DNA from: Nitrospirillum pindoramense
Lineage (GTDB): Bacteria > Pseudomonadota > Alphaproteobacteria > Azospirillales > Azospirillaceae
DNA: 64,000 nt
Direction of reading: 5' to 3'
Assembly: GCF_007827955.1 (NCBI RefSeq)
Contig: NZ_VITR01000015.1
Coordinates: 62,001-126,000, forward strand
A program made the position numbers and the translations under genes. Under the pieces are notes generated by a model. The model worked only from the letters and a program-made list of their open reading frames with translations, was not told the origin of the DNA and did no database searches. Below, in pieces: positions 1-14,100 of the stretch. The stretch's first letter is position 1; each line of letters opens with the position of its first letter.

Positions 1-2130
1 GATGGCGTGGGCGTTGGTGTCGTTGTAGCTCTGGGCGGACGGCACGGTCACCACGGGGGTGTCGTTGCCGGTCAGGCTGACGGCGATGGTCTGCGTCGTG
101 GACTTGGCCCCGCCGATGCGGCTGGTGCCGCCGTCGTTGGCGCTGACGGTGATGGTGTCGCTGCCCGTGGTGGTCGCGGTGGTGGCGTAGGTCAGGCTGG
201 CCAGGGTGGCGTTCACATCGGCCAGGGTGCCGGTGATGGTCAGGCTGCCCGTGCCGTTGCCGGCCAGGGTGGCGCCGCCCGACGCCGTCACCGCGACATT
301 GCCCTGGGTGGCGGACACCGTGGCGGTGACCACGGTGCCCGTCAGGCTGTCGCTGATGCTGACGCCGGTGATGGCGTGGGCGTTCGTGTCGGTATAGCTC
401 TGCGCCCCCGCCACGCTCAGAACCGGCGTGTCGTTGCCGGTCAGGTTGATGGCGATGGTCTGGCTGGTGGACTTCGCCCCGCCGATGCGGGCGCTGCCGC
501 CATCGCTGACCGCGATCGTCAGGGTGTCGGTGCCCGTGGTGGTGGCGGTGGTGGCGTAGCCGAGGGTGGCCAGGGTGGCGTTGACATCGGCCAGGCTGCC
601 GGTGATGGACACCACGCCGCTGCCGCTGCCCGACACGGTCGCCGATCCGGCCGCGCTGACGGTGATGGTGCCTTGGGTGGCGATCAGCGCCGCGGTGACC
701 GTGTTGCCCGTCAGGGTGTCGCTGACGCTGACGCCGGTGATGGCATGCACGGTGGTGTCGTTATAGCTCTGTGTCCCCGCCACGCTCAGGACCGGCGTGT
801 CGTTGCCGGTCAGGTTGATGGCGATGGTCTGGGCGGCTGCCTTCGCCCCGCCGATCAGGCTGCCGCCGCCATCGTTGACGGTGACGGTGATGGTGTCGGT
901 GCCCGTGGTGGTCGCCGTGGTGGCGTAGGTCAGGGTGGCCAGGGTGGCGTTCACATCGGCCAGGCTGCCGGTGATGGTGACGCTGCCCGTGCCGGCGCCC
1001 GTAACGCTGGCGGCCCCGGCGGCGGTGAAGCCCAGGTTGCCGCGCAGGTCGGAGACGGTGGCCGTCACGGTGCCGTTGTAGGTGTCGCTGATGCTGACGC
1101 CGGAGATGGCGTGGGCGTTGGTGTCGGTGTAGCTCTGCGCCCCCGCCACGCTCAGGACCGGCGTGTCGTTGGTGGCGATGGCCACCGCGATGGTGCCACT
1201 GGTGGACTTGGCCCCGCCGATGCGCGCGGTGCCGCCATCGTTGACGGCGACGGTGATGGTGTCGCTGCCCGCGGTCGACAGGGTGGTGGCGTAGGTCAGG
1301 GTGGCCAGGGTGGCGTTCACATCGGCCAGGCTGCCGGTGATGGTGACGCTGCCCGTGCCGCCGCCCGTGACGGTGGCCGCCCCCGCGGCGGTGAAGCTGA
1401 GATTGCCGTGCAGGTCGGACACGGTTGCCGTGACGGTGCTGCCCGGTAGGGTGTCGGTGATGGCGACGCCGGTGATGGCATGGCCGGCCTGGTCGACATA
1501 GCTCTGCGCGCCCGCCAGCGCCAGGGACGGCACATCGTTGCCCGTCAGGGTGACGGCGATGGTCTGCGTCGCGGATTTCGCCCCGCCGATCAGACTGCTG
1601 CCGCCATCGTTGACGGTGACGGTGATGGTGTCCGTTCCCGTGGCCGTCGCCGTGGTGGCATAGGTCAGGGTGCCCAGGGTGGCGTTCACATCGGCCAGGG
1701 TGCCGGTGATGGTGACGCTGCCCGTGCCGGTGCCGCTGACGCTGGCCGACCCCGCGGCGGTGAAGCCCAGGTTGCCATGCAAGTCCGAGACGGTGGCCGT
1801 CACGGTGCCGCCGGCCAGGCTGTCGCTTACGCCGACGCCGGTGATGGCGTGGCTGTTGGTATCGGTGAAGCTTTGCGTGGCGGCAACGCTGATGGTGGGG
1901 GCGGCATTGCCGGTCAGGGTGACGGCGATGGTCTTGCTGTCCGACAGCGGACCACCGGTGCCGGTGTTGCCGCCGTCATTGACCGTGACGGTCACCGTGT
2001 CGCTGTCGCTGCCCGTCGCCGTGGTGGTGTAGGTCAGGCTGGCCAGGGTGGCGTTCACGTCGGCCAGGGTGCCGGCGATGGTCAGGCTGCCCGTGCCGGT
2101 ACCGCTGACGCTGGCGCCGCCCGAGGCGGT
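1..2130 (-). repeat. About six tandem ~369-bp (123-residue) Ig-like repeat units
   Basis: The same coding phrase (reverse complement of a stretch beginning gtggcgttcacatcggccag) recurs near 206, 575, 944, 1310, 1679 and 2048, so the spacing is 366-369 bp and in frame. Each unit encodes a beta-rich module ending in a DTNAHAISGVSI-like phrase. The array continues to the left window edge. Confidence 0.85.
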
Positions 2131-5100
2131 GACGGCCAGATTGCCCTTGCCCGCGCTCACCGTCACCGTCTCCGTGCCTGTCCAGGCGTCGGGGTCGGCC
2201 ACGCTGACGTTCAGGCCATGCGCCAGGGTATCGGTGATGGTCTGGGCGCCAGGCACGGTCAGGGTCGGTGCGTCGTTGACAGCGGTGATGGTGACCGTGC
2301 TGGTGACCGGGGCGGAGGGGGCGATGCCGTCGTTGACGGACCAGCTGATGGTGCGGCTGGTGCGGGTGTCGCCCAGGGTGGGGTCCTGGCTGGTGGAGTT
2401 GAAGGTGACGGAGCGCAGGGCCGCCTGGTAGTCGGCGACGCTGGCGGTGCCGGTCAGGGTCAGGACGCCGGTGGTGGCGTCGTAGCTGCCGGTGATGCCG
2501 TTCTGGTTGACGAAGGCCAGGACGTCGCCGGCCACGACACTGCCGATGGTGACGGTGGCGCTGGTCAGGGTGGTGCTGGCGCTGTCGGCCAGGGTGATGC
2601 CGCTGTCGATGACGCCGGCGCCGCCGCCGTCGGTGTAGCCGCTGGTGCCGCCGGCCGTGGCCGTGGCGCCCTGGGCGGTGACGCTGAGCGTGCCGTTGTT
2701 GCCGGAGAAGGCGGTGGCGGCGCCGCTGGTGGTGGTGTCGGCGGTCTGGCGGGTGGCGCCGCTGGTGGCGGTGCCGGTGGTCTCATCCCAGGCCTTGAAG
2801 GTGACGGTGGCGGTTTCCACGGTGGCGCCGTTGGGCACGTAGCGCAGCTTGGCGGTGCTGTCGAGCAGCAGGGCGCCGGTGGTGGAAACGGTGCCGACGT
2901 CGATCCAGTTGGTGCCGCCGTCGGTGGAATACTGCCAGGTGCCGGACCCGGTCAGGCCGGTGACGGCGATGCCGGAATGGCCGTGGGAGTCGGGATCGAC
3001 ATAGCCGGCGTCGGTGAGGACGCTGGACACGCTGACGGCGTCGCTGGCGGCGTTGAGCGGCGTGGCCGGGATGGTGGAGGTGGCGCCGGTGGCCGGCAGG
3101 GTCGGGCTGTTGTTGACCGGGGTGATGGTGACGGTGGTGCTGGCGGTCAGGGTGGTGGTGTCGGTGCCGCCGTTGGCGGTGCCGCCATTGTCCTGGATGC
3201 TGGTCAGGGTCACCGTGCGGCCGGTGCCGGCGGTGGGGTCCTGGCTGTCGTTCTGGTAGGTGAGGCCGTTGACCAGGGTCTGGGCGTCGGTGGCCGAGAA
3301 ATCGCCGTTCTTGGTGATCGTGACGGTGGCGGTGGTGCCGCTGACCGAGACGCTGACGGCATAGCCGTTAGCGCTGGTGGTCACGGCCGTGCCGCTGGTC
3401 AGGGTGACGGCGCTGCCGTCGACGGTCAGCACCTCAGACGTGCCATTGGTCACGCCGCCGACGGTCAGCGTCAGGGCGTGCACGCTCTGGCTGGCCTCGC
3501 TGGTGCTGACGGTGGTGCCGCTGAACAGGGACACGGCGCTGCCGCCCTCGGTGAAGCCGGGGCTGGTGGCCGGGGTGGTGGTCAGGGTCGGCGCCTGGTT
3601 GACCGGATGCAGGGTGACGGTGGTGCTGGCGGTCAGGGTGGTGGTGTCGTGGCCGCCGCCCGCCGTGCCGCCGTTATCCTGGATGCTGGTCAGGGTCACA
3701 ATGCGGCCGGTGCCGGTGGTGGGGTCACCGCTGGTGTTCTTGTAGGTCAGGCCGTCGACCAGGGTCTGGGCGGCGGCGGCGGTGACGCCGCTGGACTTGG
3801 TGATGCTGACGGTGGCGGTGCCGCTGGTGACGCTGACGCCGACGGAATAGCCGTTGGCCGTGGTGGTGACCGTGGTGCCGTTGGTCAGGGTGACGTCCTG
3901 CCCGTCCACGGTCAGGATTTCAGAGGCGCCGTTGGCCAGGCCACCGATGGTCAGGGTCAGGCTGTCGATCTTCTGGCCCGCTTCCACCGTGCTGATGGTG
4001 GTGCCGCTGAACAGGGCCACCGCACTGCCGCCCTCGGTAAAGACCGGGCTGGTGGCCGGGGTGGTGGTCAGGGTGGGGGCGTCGTTGATGCCCGTGACGG
4101 TGATGGTGCTGGTGACCGGGGCGGAGGGGGCGATGCCGTCGTTGACGGACCAGCTGATGGTGCGGCTGGTGCGGGTGTCGCCCAGGGTGGGGTCCTGGCT
4201 GGTGGAGTTGAAGGTGACGGAGCGCAGGGCCGCCTGGTAGTCGGCGATGCTGGCGGTCCCCGTCAGGGTCAGGACGCCGGTGGTGGCGTCGTAGCTGCCG
4301 GTGATGCCGTTCTGGTTGACGAAGGCCAGGACGTCGCCGGCCACGACGCTGCCGATGGTGACGGTGGCGCTGGTCAGGGTGGTGCTGGCGCTGTCGGCCA
4401 GGGTGATGCCGCTGTCGATGACGCCGGCGCCGCCGCCGTCGGTGTAGCCGCTGGTGCCGCCGGCCGTGGCCGTGGCGCCCTGGGCGGTGACGCTGAGCGT
4501 GCCGTTGTTGCCGGAGAAGGCGGTGGCGGCGCCGCTGGTGGTGGTGTCGGCGGTCTGGCGGGTGGCGCCGCTGGTGGCGGTGCCGGTGGTCTCATCCCAG
4601 GCCTTGAAGGTGACGGTGGCGGTTTCCACGGTGGCGCCGTTGGGGACGTAGCGCAGCTTGGCGGTGCTGTCGAGCAGCAGGGCGCCGGTGGTGGAAACGG
4701 TGCCAACGTCGATCCAGTTGGTGCCGCCGTCGGTGGAATACTGCCAGGTGCCGGACCCGGTCAGGCCGGTGACGGCGATGCCGGAATGGCCGTGGGCGTC
4801 GGGATCGACATAGCCGGCGTCGGTGAGGACGCTGGACACGCTGACGGCGTCGCTGGCGGCGTTGAGCGGCGTGGCCGGGATGGTCGAGGTGGCGCCGGTG
4901 GCCGGCAGGGTGGGGCTGTTGTTGACCGGGGTGACGGTGACGGTGGTGCTGGCGGTCAGGGTGGTGGCGTCGGTGCCGCCGTTGGCGGTGCCGCCATTGT
5001 CCTGGATGCTGGTCAGGGTCACCGTGCGGCCGGTGCCGGCGGTGGGGACCTGGCTGTCGTTCTGGTAGGTGAGGCCGTTGACCAGGGTCTGGGCGTCGGT

Positions 5101-8100
5101 GGCCGAGAAGTCGCCGTTCTTGGTGATCGTGACGGTGGCGGTGGTGCCGCTGACCGAGACGCTGACGGCATAGTGGTTGGCGCTGGTGGTCACGGCCGTG
5201 CCGTTGGTCAGGGTCACGGCGCTGCCGTCGACGGTCAGCACCTCTGACGTGCCATCGACCACGCCGCCGACGGTCAGCGTCAGGGCGTGGATGCTCTGCC
5301 CGGCCTCCACGGTGCTGATGGTGGTGCCGCTGAACAGCGACACCGCACTGCCGCCCTCAGTGAAGTTGGGGCTGGTGGCCGGGGTGGTGGTCAGGGTCGG
5401 GGCGGCGTTCAGGACGCTGGCCACGATGTCGTCGCCGGTGCCGCCGCTGTTGGTGATCAGCGCCTTGCCACCGCCGCTCACGTCCGCCCGGCCATCGCTG
5501 TCCAGGTTGCCGAAGGCGGTGGTGTCGGTGGTGCCGCTGCCAGTGTTGTTGACGACGGTGAAGCTGTCGCCCAGGGCGAGGGCGTAACCGCCCACGGTGC
5601 TCAGCGTCAGGGTGCCGGTGTTGCCGGCGCCATCGTTCAGCACGACATTGCCACCCACGCTCAACACGTCATTGTTGCTGGTGGCACCGGCGATCTGGAT
5701 TTGCAGGGCACCGCCCAGGTTGACATTGCCGGTGACGGTCAGGGTGCCGATGCCGTTGTTCACGCCGCTGACGCCGGGGGCCAGGGTGCCGCCGCCATAG
5801 ACCACCAGATTGCCGCCGACCGTGCCGGTGCCGCCCAGGGTGGCGCCGTCCTGGACGTTGACATCGCCGCCCAGGGCGCCGGTCAGGACCAGGGTGCCGG
5901 ACACCGCGTGAGCGGTTTGGGTGTAGGCGCCGCTGCTGCCCGACAGGGTCACGGACCCGGCGCCGCCGGTCAGCAGGTCGCCGAAACCACCGACGACACC
6001 CGACAGGGTCAGGCTGTTGTCGGTGTTGATGGTGCCGTTGTTGACGGACAGGTTGATATTCTGGGCCAGGCTGACGCTGGACCCGGTGACGGTCAGCGTG
6101 CCGCCGTTCAAGGTCAGGGCGCTGCCGCCCAGGTTGGTGGCGGCGGCGATGCTCAACGCGCTGTCACGCACCACCGTATCGCCGGTGTAGGTGTTGGTGC
6201 CGGACAGGGTGAAGGTGCCGCCGCCATTCAACACCAAATCGCCCGATCCGGTGATGTTACCTGACAGGGTCAGGGCGTTGACCGTGCTTACGGTGCCGCC
6301 ATTGCTGCCCAGGGCCACGGCCTGGCTCAGGCTGACGCTGGACCCGGTGACCGTCAGGGTGCCGCCGTTCAGGGTCAGGGCGCCGCTGCCCAGGTTGGTT
6401 GCGGCGGCGATGCTCAGGGTGCCGTCGATGACGGTGGTGGTGCCGGTGTAGGTGTTGGTGCCCGACAGGGTCAGGGTGCCGACGCCATTCAGGGTCAGGT
6501 TGCGGGCCCCGGAGATGACGCCGGACAGGATGGCGCTATTGTCGACGGTGATCGCGCTGTCGGCGTTGAGGAGGATGTTGTTGGCGAGGGTGACGCTGCT
6601 GCCGGTCACCTCCAGCGCGCCACCGTTCAGGATGACGGCGCCCTTGATGGTGGTGCTGCCCAGGTTGGTGGCGTTGGTGACGCTGAGGGTGCCGGCGGAC
6701 ACCATGGTGGCGCCCAGCGCGCTGGTGGAGCTGGTGTAGGTGTTGGTGCCGGACAGGGTCAGCTTGCCGGCGCCGACCTTGGTCAGGCTGATGACGCGGC
6801 TGAGGTTGCTGCTGACGCCGCCGGTGATGTTGCCGGTCAGGGTCAGGGCGTTGGCGTTGCTGATGATGCCGCCGCTGGCGCCCAGGGTGATGTTCTTGCT
6901 GATGGTGACGTTGGTGCCGGTGACCAGCAGGCCGCCGACGCCGGTGTTGCCCATGTTCAGGGTCAGCGTGCCGGTGGTCAGGTTGGTCTGGTCGGTGATC
7001 GACAGCGTGCCGACCTGGATATTCAGGTTGGTGGACCCGGTGCTGTTGTTGGCCGTCAGCACCACCGCGCCGTTGCCGAAGTTGCGGGTGAGGGTGAAGG
7101 CGCCGGCCAGCGCCCCGCCCAGGGTCAGGGTGGCGGTGTCGGCGACATAGATGCTACTGGCGGCGCTCAGGGTGACATTGCCCGACAGCGTGGCGCTGCC
7201 GGAGGACAGGTTGATGGCGCCGGAGCTGGATATGCCGCTGCCGGCGATGGTCAGGGCGTCGGCGATGGTCACGCCGTCATCCACCTTGAGGGAGGCGCCG
7301 CTGACCACGGTGGTGGCGCCGGTGCTGCTGCCCAGGGCGCCGCTGCTGGCGGCCTCCAGCGTGCCGGCGCTGATGGTGGTGACGCCGGTGTAGGTGTTGG
7401 CGCCCGACAGGGTGAAGGTGCCGCTGCCGGCCTTGCTCAACGCACCGGCGCTGGCGCCGTTCTGGATGACGCCGGAGAAGGTGGTGCTGGTATTGTCACC
7501 GCCCGCTGTCAGGGTCGCCCCGTTGAGGGTCACCGTGCCGGCGCCGCTCAAGGAACCCACCGTCTCACTGGCGCTCACCAGAAGGGTGGCGCCGGAGGCG
7601 ACGGACACGGCGCTGCTGTCACTGATGGCGCTGCCGCCGGACACCGTGATCTGGCCGGCGCTGATGGTGGTGGCGCCGGTGTAGGTGTTGGCGCCCGACA
7701 GGGTCAGGGTGCCGGTGCCGGTCTTGGTCAGCCCGCCGGTGCCGGTGATGGCACCGGAGAAGGTGGTGCTGGTGTTGTCGCCCCCCGCCGTCAGGGTGTT
7801 GAAGCTGCCGAGACTGACGGTGCCGGCGCCCGCCAGGGAGCCGATGGTCTCGCTGGCGGCCAGGGCCAGCGTGGCGCCGCTGGCGACGGTGACGGCGCTG
7901 GTGTCGGCGATGGCGCTGCCGCCGCTGGCGGTCACCTTGCCGGCGCTGATGCTGAGGGCACCGCTGTAGCTGTTGGCGCCGGACAGGGTCAGGCCGTCGT
8001 TGGCGCCGGTGCCGGTGGTCAGCGTCAGGGTGCTGTTGCTGCCGGTGATGTTGCCCGACAGGGTGGCGGCGTTGCCGCTGGCCACCTGGAGGGTGGAACT

Positions 8101-11100
8101 GGCGGTGACGGCGATGTTCTTGGCGATGGTGGCGGCGCCGTTGACCAGCAGGGTGCCGCCGGCCAGGGTGACGCTGCCGCTGCCCAGGCTGCCCGCGCCG
8201 GCGATGCTGAGGGTGCCGGAGGTGACGGTGGCGTTGGTGTAGGTGTTGCCGGTGTTGCTCAGGATCACCGAGGCGTAGGTGCCGCCGTTGACCTGGGAGG
8301 CGACGTTCAGGCTGCCGTTACTGACCACGCCGCTGAAGGTCAGGTCGTTGCCGGAGCCCAGCTGGTCGTTGATGGTGCGGGTGGCGCCGCCCAAATCGAC
8401 CGTGCCGGAGAAGGCGAGGGCATAGGTGCCGGCCATCAACAGATCGGTGTTCAGCACCAGATTGTTGGCCAGGTTGTAGGTAAGGTTCGTGGTGCTGCGG
8501 ATCTTGCCGCCGTTGATGGTCAGGGTGCCGGTACCGAGGGCGGTGTTGCTGGAGATGTCGAGGATGCCGCTGGTCAGCGTGACGCCACCGCTGAAGGTGT
8601 TGTTGCCCAACAGCTTCAGGACACCATTGCCAGCCGTGCTCTTGGCCGTCAGCGCACCCGTGCCGGTGACGGCGCCGCTCAAAGACAGCAGCCCGGTCGA
8701 ATCCACCGTGCCGCCGGCGGCGTTGACGGTGATGGCGGTGGAGCTGGTGAACGCGCCGGTGGACAGCAAGGTGCCGCCGTTGAAGATCAGGGACGAGGTG
8801 CTGCCCAGGCCAGCCACGGCCAGCGTGCCGGCCGAAATCGTTGTCGAGCCGGTGTAGGTGTTGGTGCCGGTGGTCAGCGTCAGCTTGCCGGCACCTGTCT
8901 TGATCAGGCCGCCCGTGCTGCTGAGGGCACCCGACAGGGTCACGTCGTTGGCGTTCCTGATGGTGCCGCCGCCGCTGCCCAGGGTGATGGCCTTGCTGAC
9001 GGTCACGGCGGACCCGGTCACCGCCAAGGCGCCGCCGTTCAAGGTCAACGTGCCGGCGGTCAGGTTGGTGTTGTCGGTGATGGACAGGGTGCCGGTGGCG
9101 ATGTTCAGGTTGGTGGCGCCGGCGCCGTTGCTGTTACTCAGGACCAGGGTGCCGGTGCCGACATTCTTGTACAGCGTGTAGGCGCCGCCCACGGTGCCGC
9201 CGAGGGTGAGGGTGCCGGTGCCGTTGACGTTGACCCGCGCGTCGGCCGTCAGGGTCACGTTACCCGACACCGTGGCGCTGCCGGTCGAGGTGTTGAGGGT
9301 CAGCGAGCCGTTACCGGCGGTGCTCACCGCGTCCGCTATGGTCACACCGTCGTCGATCAACAGGGTGCCGGCGGAGGCGATGGTCGTCCCGCCGGTGCTG
9401 CTGCCCAGGGCGCCGCTGCTGGCGGCCTCCAGCTTGCCGGCGCTGATGGTGGTGGTGCCGGTGTAGGTGTTGGCGCCTGACAGGGTGAAGGTGCCGGTGC
9501 CGGCCTTGGTCAGCCCGCCATCAATACCGCCGTCCTGGAGGACGCCGGAGAAGGTGGTGCTGGTGTTGTTGCCGCCCGTCGTCAGTGTGCCGCCGTTGAG
9601 CGTCACCGTGCCGGCGCCGGCGAGGGAGCCAACGGTCTCGTTACTGGCTTCCAGCTGCAGCGTCGCGCCCGAGGCGACGGTCACGGCGCTGCTGTCGGCG
9701 ATGGCGCTGCCACCCGACACCATGATTTCGCCCGCACTGATGGTGGTGGCGCCGGTGTAGGTGCTGGTGCCCGACAGGGTCAGGGTGCCGGTGCCGGTCT
9801 TGGTCAGGCCGCCGGTGCCGGTGATGGCGCCGGAGAAGCTGGTGTCGGTGTTGTCATCCCCCGCCGTCAGGGTGTTGAAGCTGCCGAGACTGACGGTGCC
9901 GGCGCCAGACAGGGAGCCGATGGTCTCGCTGGCGGCCAGGGCCAGCGTGGCGCCGCTGGCGACGGTAACGGCGCTGGTGTCGGCGATGGCGCTGCCGCCG
10001 CTGGCGGTGACCGTGCCGGCGCTGATGCTGATGGCACCGGTGTAGGTGTTGGCGCCGGACAGGGTCAGGCCGTCGTTGGTGCCGGTGCCGGTGGTCAGCG
10101 TCAGGGTCCCGGTGCTGCCGGAGATGACGCCGGACAGGGTGGCGGCGTTGCCGCTGGCCACCTGGAGGGTGGAACTGGCGGTGACGGCGATGTTACTGGC
10201 GATGGTGGCGGCGCCGTTGATCAACAGGGTGCCGCCGGCCAGGGTCACGCTGCCGCTGCCCAGGCTGCCGGCGCCGGCGATGTTGAGGGTGCCGGAGGTG
10301 ACTGTGACGTCGGTGTAGGTGTTGCTGGTGCCGGTCAGGATCACCGAGGCGTAGGTGTTGTTGTTGACCTGTGACGCGACGTCCAGGCTGCCGTTTTGGA
10401 CTACGCCACTGAAGGTCAGGTCCAAGCCGGCGCCCAGCTGGTCATTGATGGTGCGGGTGCCGCCACCCAGATCGACCGTGCCGGAGAAGGTCATGCTATA
10501 GCTGCCGGCCATCAGCAGGTCGCTGTTGATCACCAGGTTGTTGGCCACGGTGTAGGCGGCGGTGGTGCTACGGATCTTGCCGCTGTTGAAGGTCAGGGTG
10601 CCGGTGCCCAGGGCATTGGTGTTCGAGATGTCGAGGATGCCGCCATCCAGCGTGATGCCGCCGCTGAAGGTGTTGCTGCCCGTCAGCTTGAAGGCCTTGC
10701 CCGTGGCGCCGCTCTTGGCGTCCAGCGCGCCCGTGCCGCTGATGACGCCGCCAAGGGTCATGGAGCCGCCAGTGAAATCGAAAGTGCCGCCGCCGGCGTT
10801 GATGGTGATGGCGGTGGAGCTGGAGAAGGCGGCCGTGGATGCCAGCGTCCCGCCATCCAGGGTCAGCCCGGATGTCTGGCCCAGGCTGCCCAGCGCCAAG
10901 ATGCCGCCCGACACCGCGGTGGCGCCCGTGTAGGTGTTGGTGCCCGACAGGGTCAGGGTGCCGGCCCCGGTCTTGGTCAGGCTGCTGCCGGTGCCAGCAA
11001 GGTCGGCGGAGATCAGCACCGAACTATCGGCGCCCACCTGCACGGTGGCGCCACCGCCCAGTGTCAGGCCGCCGCTGGTGACGGCGATGCTCAGGCTGCT

Positions 11101-14100
11101 GCCGGTGCCGGGCGCGTACTTCAAGGTGTCGCCGGCGCCCAGCGTGACGCCGCTGGCCATGGTGATGGTGCCGTTGACGCCATCGGCGAAGATGATCGTG
11201 TCCGCGGTGCTTTGCGCCGCGGATTGGTTCAGCGCCTCACGCAGGCTGAAGCCGTCGGAGGCGGATCCACTGCTCTGGTCGCTGGTGGTGGTGACGTAGA
11301 TGGTGGAGCTTGCCACCGTCACGTCGGCGTTGGTGGTGTTGCCACTGCCGTCACTGAGGGCGAAGCGGATGGTGGCGTTGCCGTAGGGGGTGGCGTTGCT
11401 GTACTGGATGGCGTGCATCACCGCCGCGACATCGGTGGCGTTGGCGCCGGCGCTGCCGAAGTCGATGGTCAGCTGGCCGCTGGAGGTGACGTAAACCCAG
11501 TTGAAGGTCTTGCCGTTGACCGTGACCGTGCCGTTGCCATTGGACCCCTGGGTCATGGTTCCGGTCGACGTCACGCTGCTGTCGAAGCTGAAGACGTCGG
11601 TGGCGCTGCCATCAAGGGAGCCGGATTTTACCCGCTCCACCACCAGGCTGGCGTTGTTCCAGGTGGCGGCGTCGTTTTCGGTATCGCTCACTGAGACGGC
11701 CGTGCCCGAATCCAGCCGGATGGCGGTGCTGGCATCCACCCAGGTGACGCTGTCGCCGTTCAGGTCGTTGATGACGGGCGCGGCGTTGGGCCCGGTGATA
11801 GTGATGCTGGCCGTGTCGGTGGCGGAGGAGTAGGGGGTGGTGCCGCTGTTGGTGGTGGTGGAAACCTTGGTGCCGGCGGTGCCGGAGGTCTGGTCCCAGG
11901 CGCGGAAGGTGATGGCCGCCGTGCCGGTGTAGCTGGTGTCGGTGACCTGGAAATACAGGCGGGTGTTGGCGTCGGCCTTCAGCAGCAGCGACGCGGTCCC
12001 GCTGACGGTGGTGCCGGCGTTGACATTGGTCCAGGTGCCGCCGCCGTCCGTGCTGTACCACCAGACGCCATGGGCCGTGTCCGTGGCGGTGATGGCCATG
12101 CCCACCTGGGCGCTGGCGTCCGCGTCGGTGACGTTGGCGACGCCCGTGCCGCTGGCGACCAGGGATGAGACCAGGGTGCCCACGGCGCCGCTGGGGGCCG
12201 CCGTGGTGGTGTTGGCCTCGGCGGTCAGGGTGGGCGACTTGCTGGCGTCCAGAACCGGCGCGTCGTTGATGGAGGTGACGGTGATGACGCTGGTACTGTC
12301 GGCGGTGCCGGCGACACCCAGGTCGTCGTTGGGCGTTAGCGTGAACGTGGTCTGCTGGGTCGACCCGGCGGCAACCTGGTTGGCGGTGGGGGTGAAGACC
12401 AGGGCCTGCAGCGCCGTCTGCAGGGCGGACGCGGTGCTGGCGGTCAGGGTGTAGTGGGTGCTGTCCGTGCTGGTCAGGCCTGTGCCGCTGCTCTGGCTCA
12501 GCGTGCCGTTGTTGGCGCTCAGCGTGATGGCGACGCTGTAGCTGGTGGCGCCGCTGTTGTTGTCGGTGAAGGTCACGCTGCTGAATGGCGTCGCGGTGCC
12601 GGTGTCGTTGGCGGTGCTGGTGTGGGTGCCGCTGATCACCGGGCCCGTCACCGTCACGCTGAAGGTGCGCGTGACGGTGGAGGTGCCGTCGCTCACCTGG
12701 ATGGTGAAGCTGTCGCTGCCGATATAGCCGCTGGTGGGCACGTAGGTCAGCGTGCCGCCGGGAGTGATGTCGCTGCTGCCGGAGCTGGCAGTGGCGCTGG
12801 TCAGCGTCACGGTGCCGTGGCCGGCGGCGCTGGAAACCGTCCAGGTTTCCGTCTGGCTGATGTCGGTGTCGCTGACATGCAGGTAGGACGTGAGGTCGAT
12901 CGACGTGCTGTTGTGCGCGACCGTCAGGTTGGCGGTGCCCGCCTGCACGAAGGCGGGGGCGTCGTTGATCGAGGTGACGGTGATGACGCTGGTGCTGTCG
13001 GCCGTGACGGAGCCGCTGTAGACATCGTCGCCGGGCGTCAGGGTGAAGGTGGTGGCCTTGGTCTGACCCACCGCCACTTGGTCCTTGGTGGGGGTGAAGA
13101 CCAGCGTCCGCAGGGCTGTCTGCAGGGCGGACGCGGTGCTGGCCGTCAGGGTGTAGTGGGTGCCGTCCGTGTGGGTCAGCCCGGTGCCCGACAGCACGCC
13201 GTTGGCGGCATCCAGGGTGATGTCGACGTGATAGCTGGTGGCGCCGTTCGTGCCATCGACGAAGGTCACGCTGCTGAACGGCGTGGCCGTGGCGTTGTCG
13301 TTGGCGGTGCTGGTGTGGGTGGCGCCCACCGTGGGCGGTGCCCCCGCGATCGTCAGGCTGGCCGTGTCGGTGGCCGTGGAGAAGGCGACGTTGTTGGTGA
13401 TGTAATCGGTGGGGTCGGAATTGACGCCGTTGGTCCCCACGAACCCGTCCCAGGCGCGGAAGGTGATGGCGTCGCTGATGGTGCCGGAGAAACTGCTGTT
13501 GGTGACCTGGAAGTAAAGCCGGGTGTTGCTGTCGGCGGACAGCAGCAGCGCCGACGTGCTGCTGACGGTGCCCACGGCATGCCAATTCGACCCGCCGTCG
13601 GTGGTGTACCACCAGGAACCGTTGGTGGTGTTCAGGCCGGTCAGGGCCAGGCCGGGCGTCCCGCTGCCGCTGTCGGTGAAATTGCCGATGCCCGTGGTGT
13701 TGACCAGGCTGGAAACCAGGGTGCCGACCGCGCCGGTGGGCGCAGCGGTGTCAGCCTGGCTTTCAGACGTGAGCGTGGGGCTCTTCGTCGCGTCCAGCGT
13801 CGGTTGCGTCGGCGTGCCGCATAGATTGTTGGTGATGAGATGATTTACGAAGGAGTCAACGCTGGTATAGTAGACTCTGCTACTATAATCCCAAAGTCCA
13901 GCGGCCGGGATTAAAAACTGGGCAGCGGGGTGGGATGTATTTTGTGATGGGCTGTAATATAAGAAAGCTGCAACGGCTTGCCGGTTCCCGGAGGTTGTGC
14001 TTGTATTATATATTGTGAAATAATTCTGTAAATTATTATGATAAGCATAAGGGTTGCGGCTCACTCCTGTCGAGTCATGGTAATTTGTCGCGCGGTGATA

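Noticed and set aside
1-2130. Regular repeats that could suggest a CRISPR array
   Set aside because: The units are about 369 bp, in frame and protein-coding; there is no short repeat/spacer structure or cas gene.
1480-5247. Very long plus-strand open frame (1255 codons, Gly/Ala/Asp-rich)
   Set aside because: It is the codon-synchronous antisense of the adhesin repeats; the GC-rich repeats remove stops. The protein has no natural composition or motifs.
11612-13612. Minus-strand open frame rich in His, Arg and Gln
   Set aside because: It is an alternative frame of the adhesin cadherin-like repeats, with low-complexity composition and no family match.
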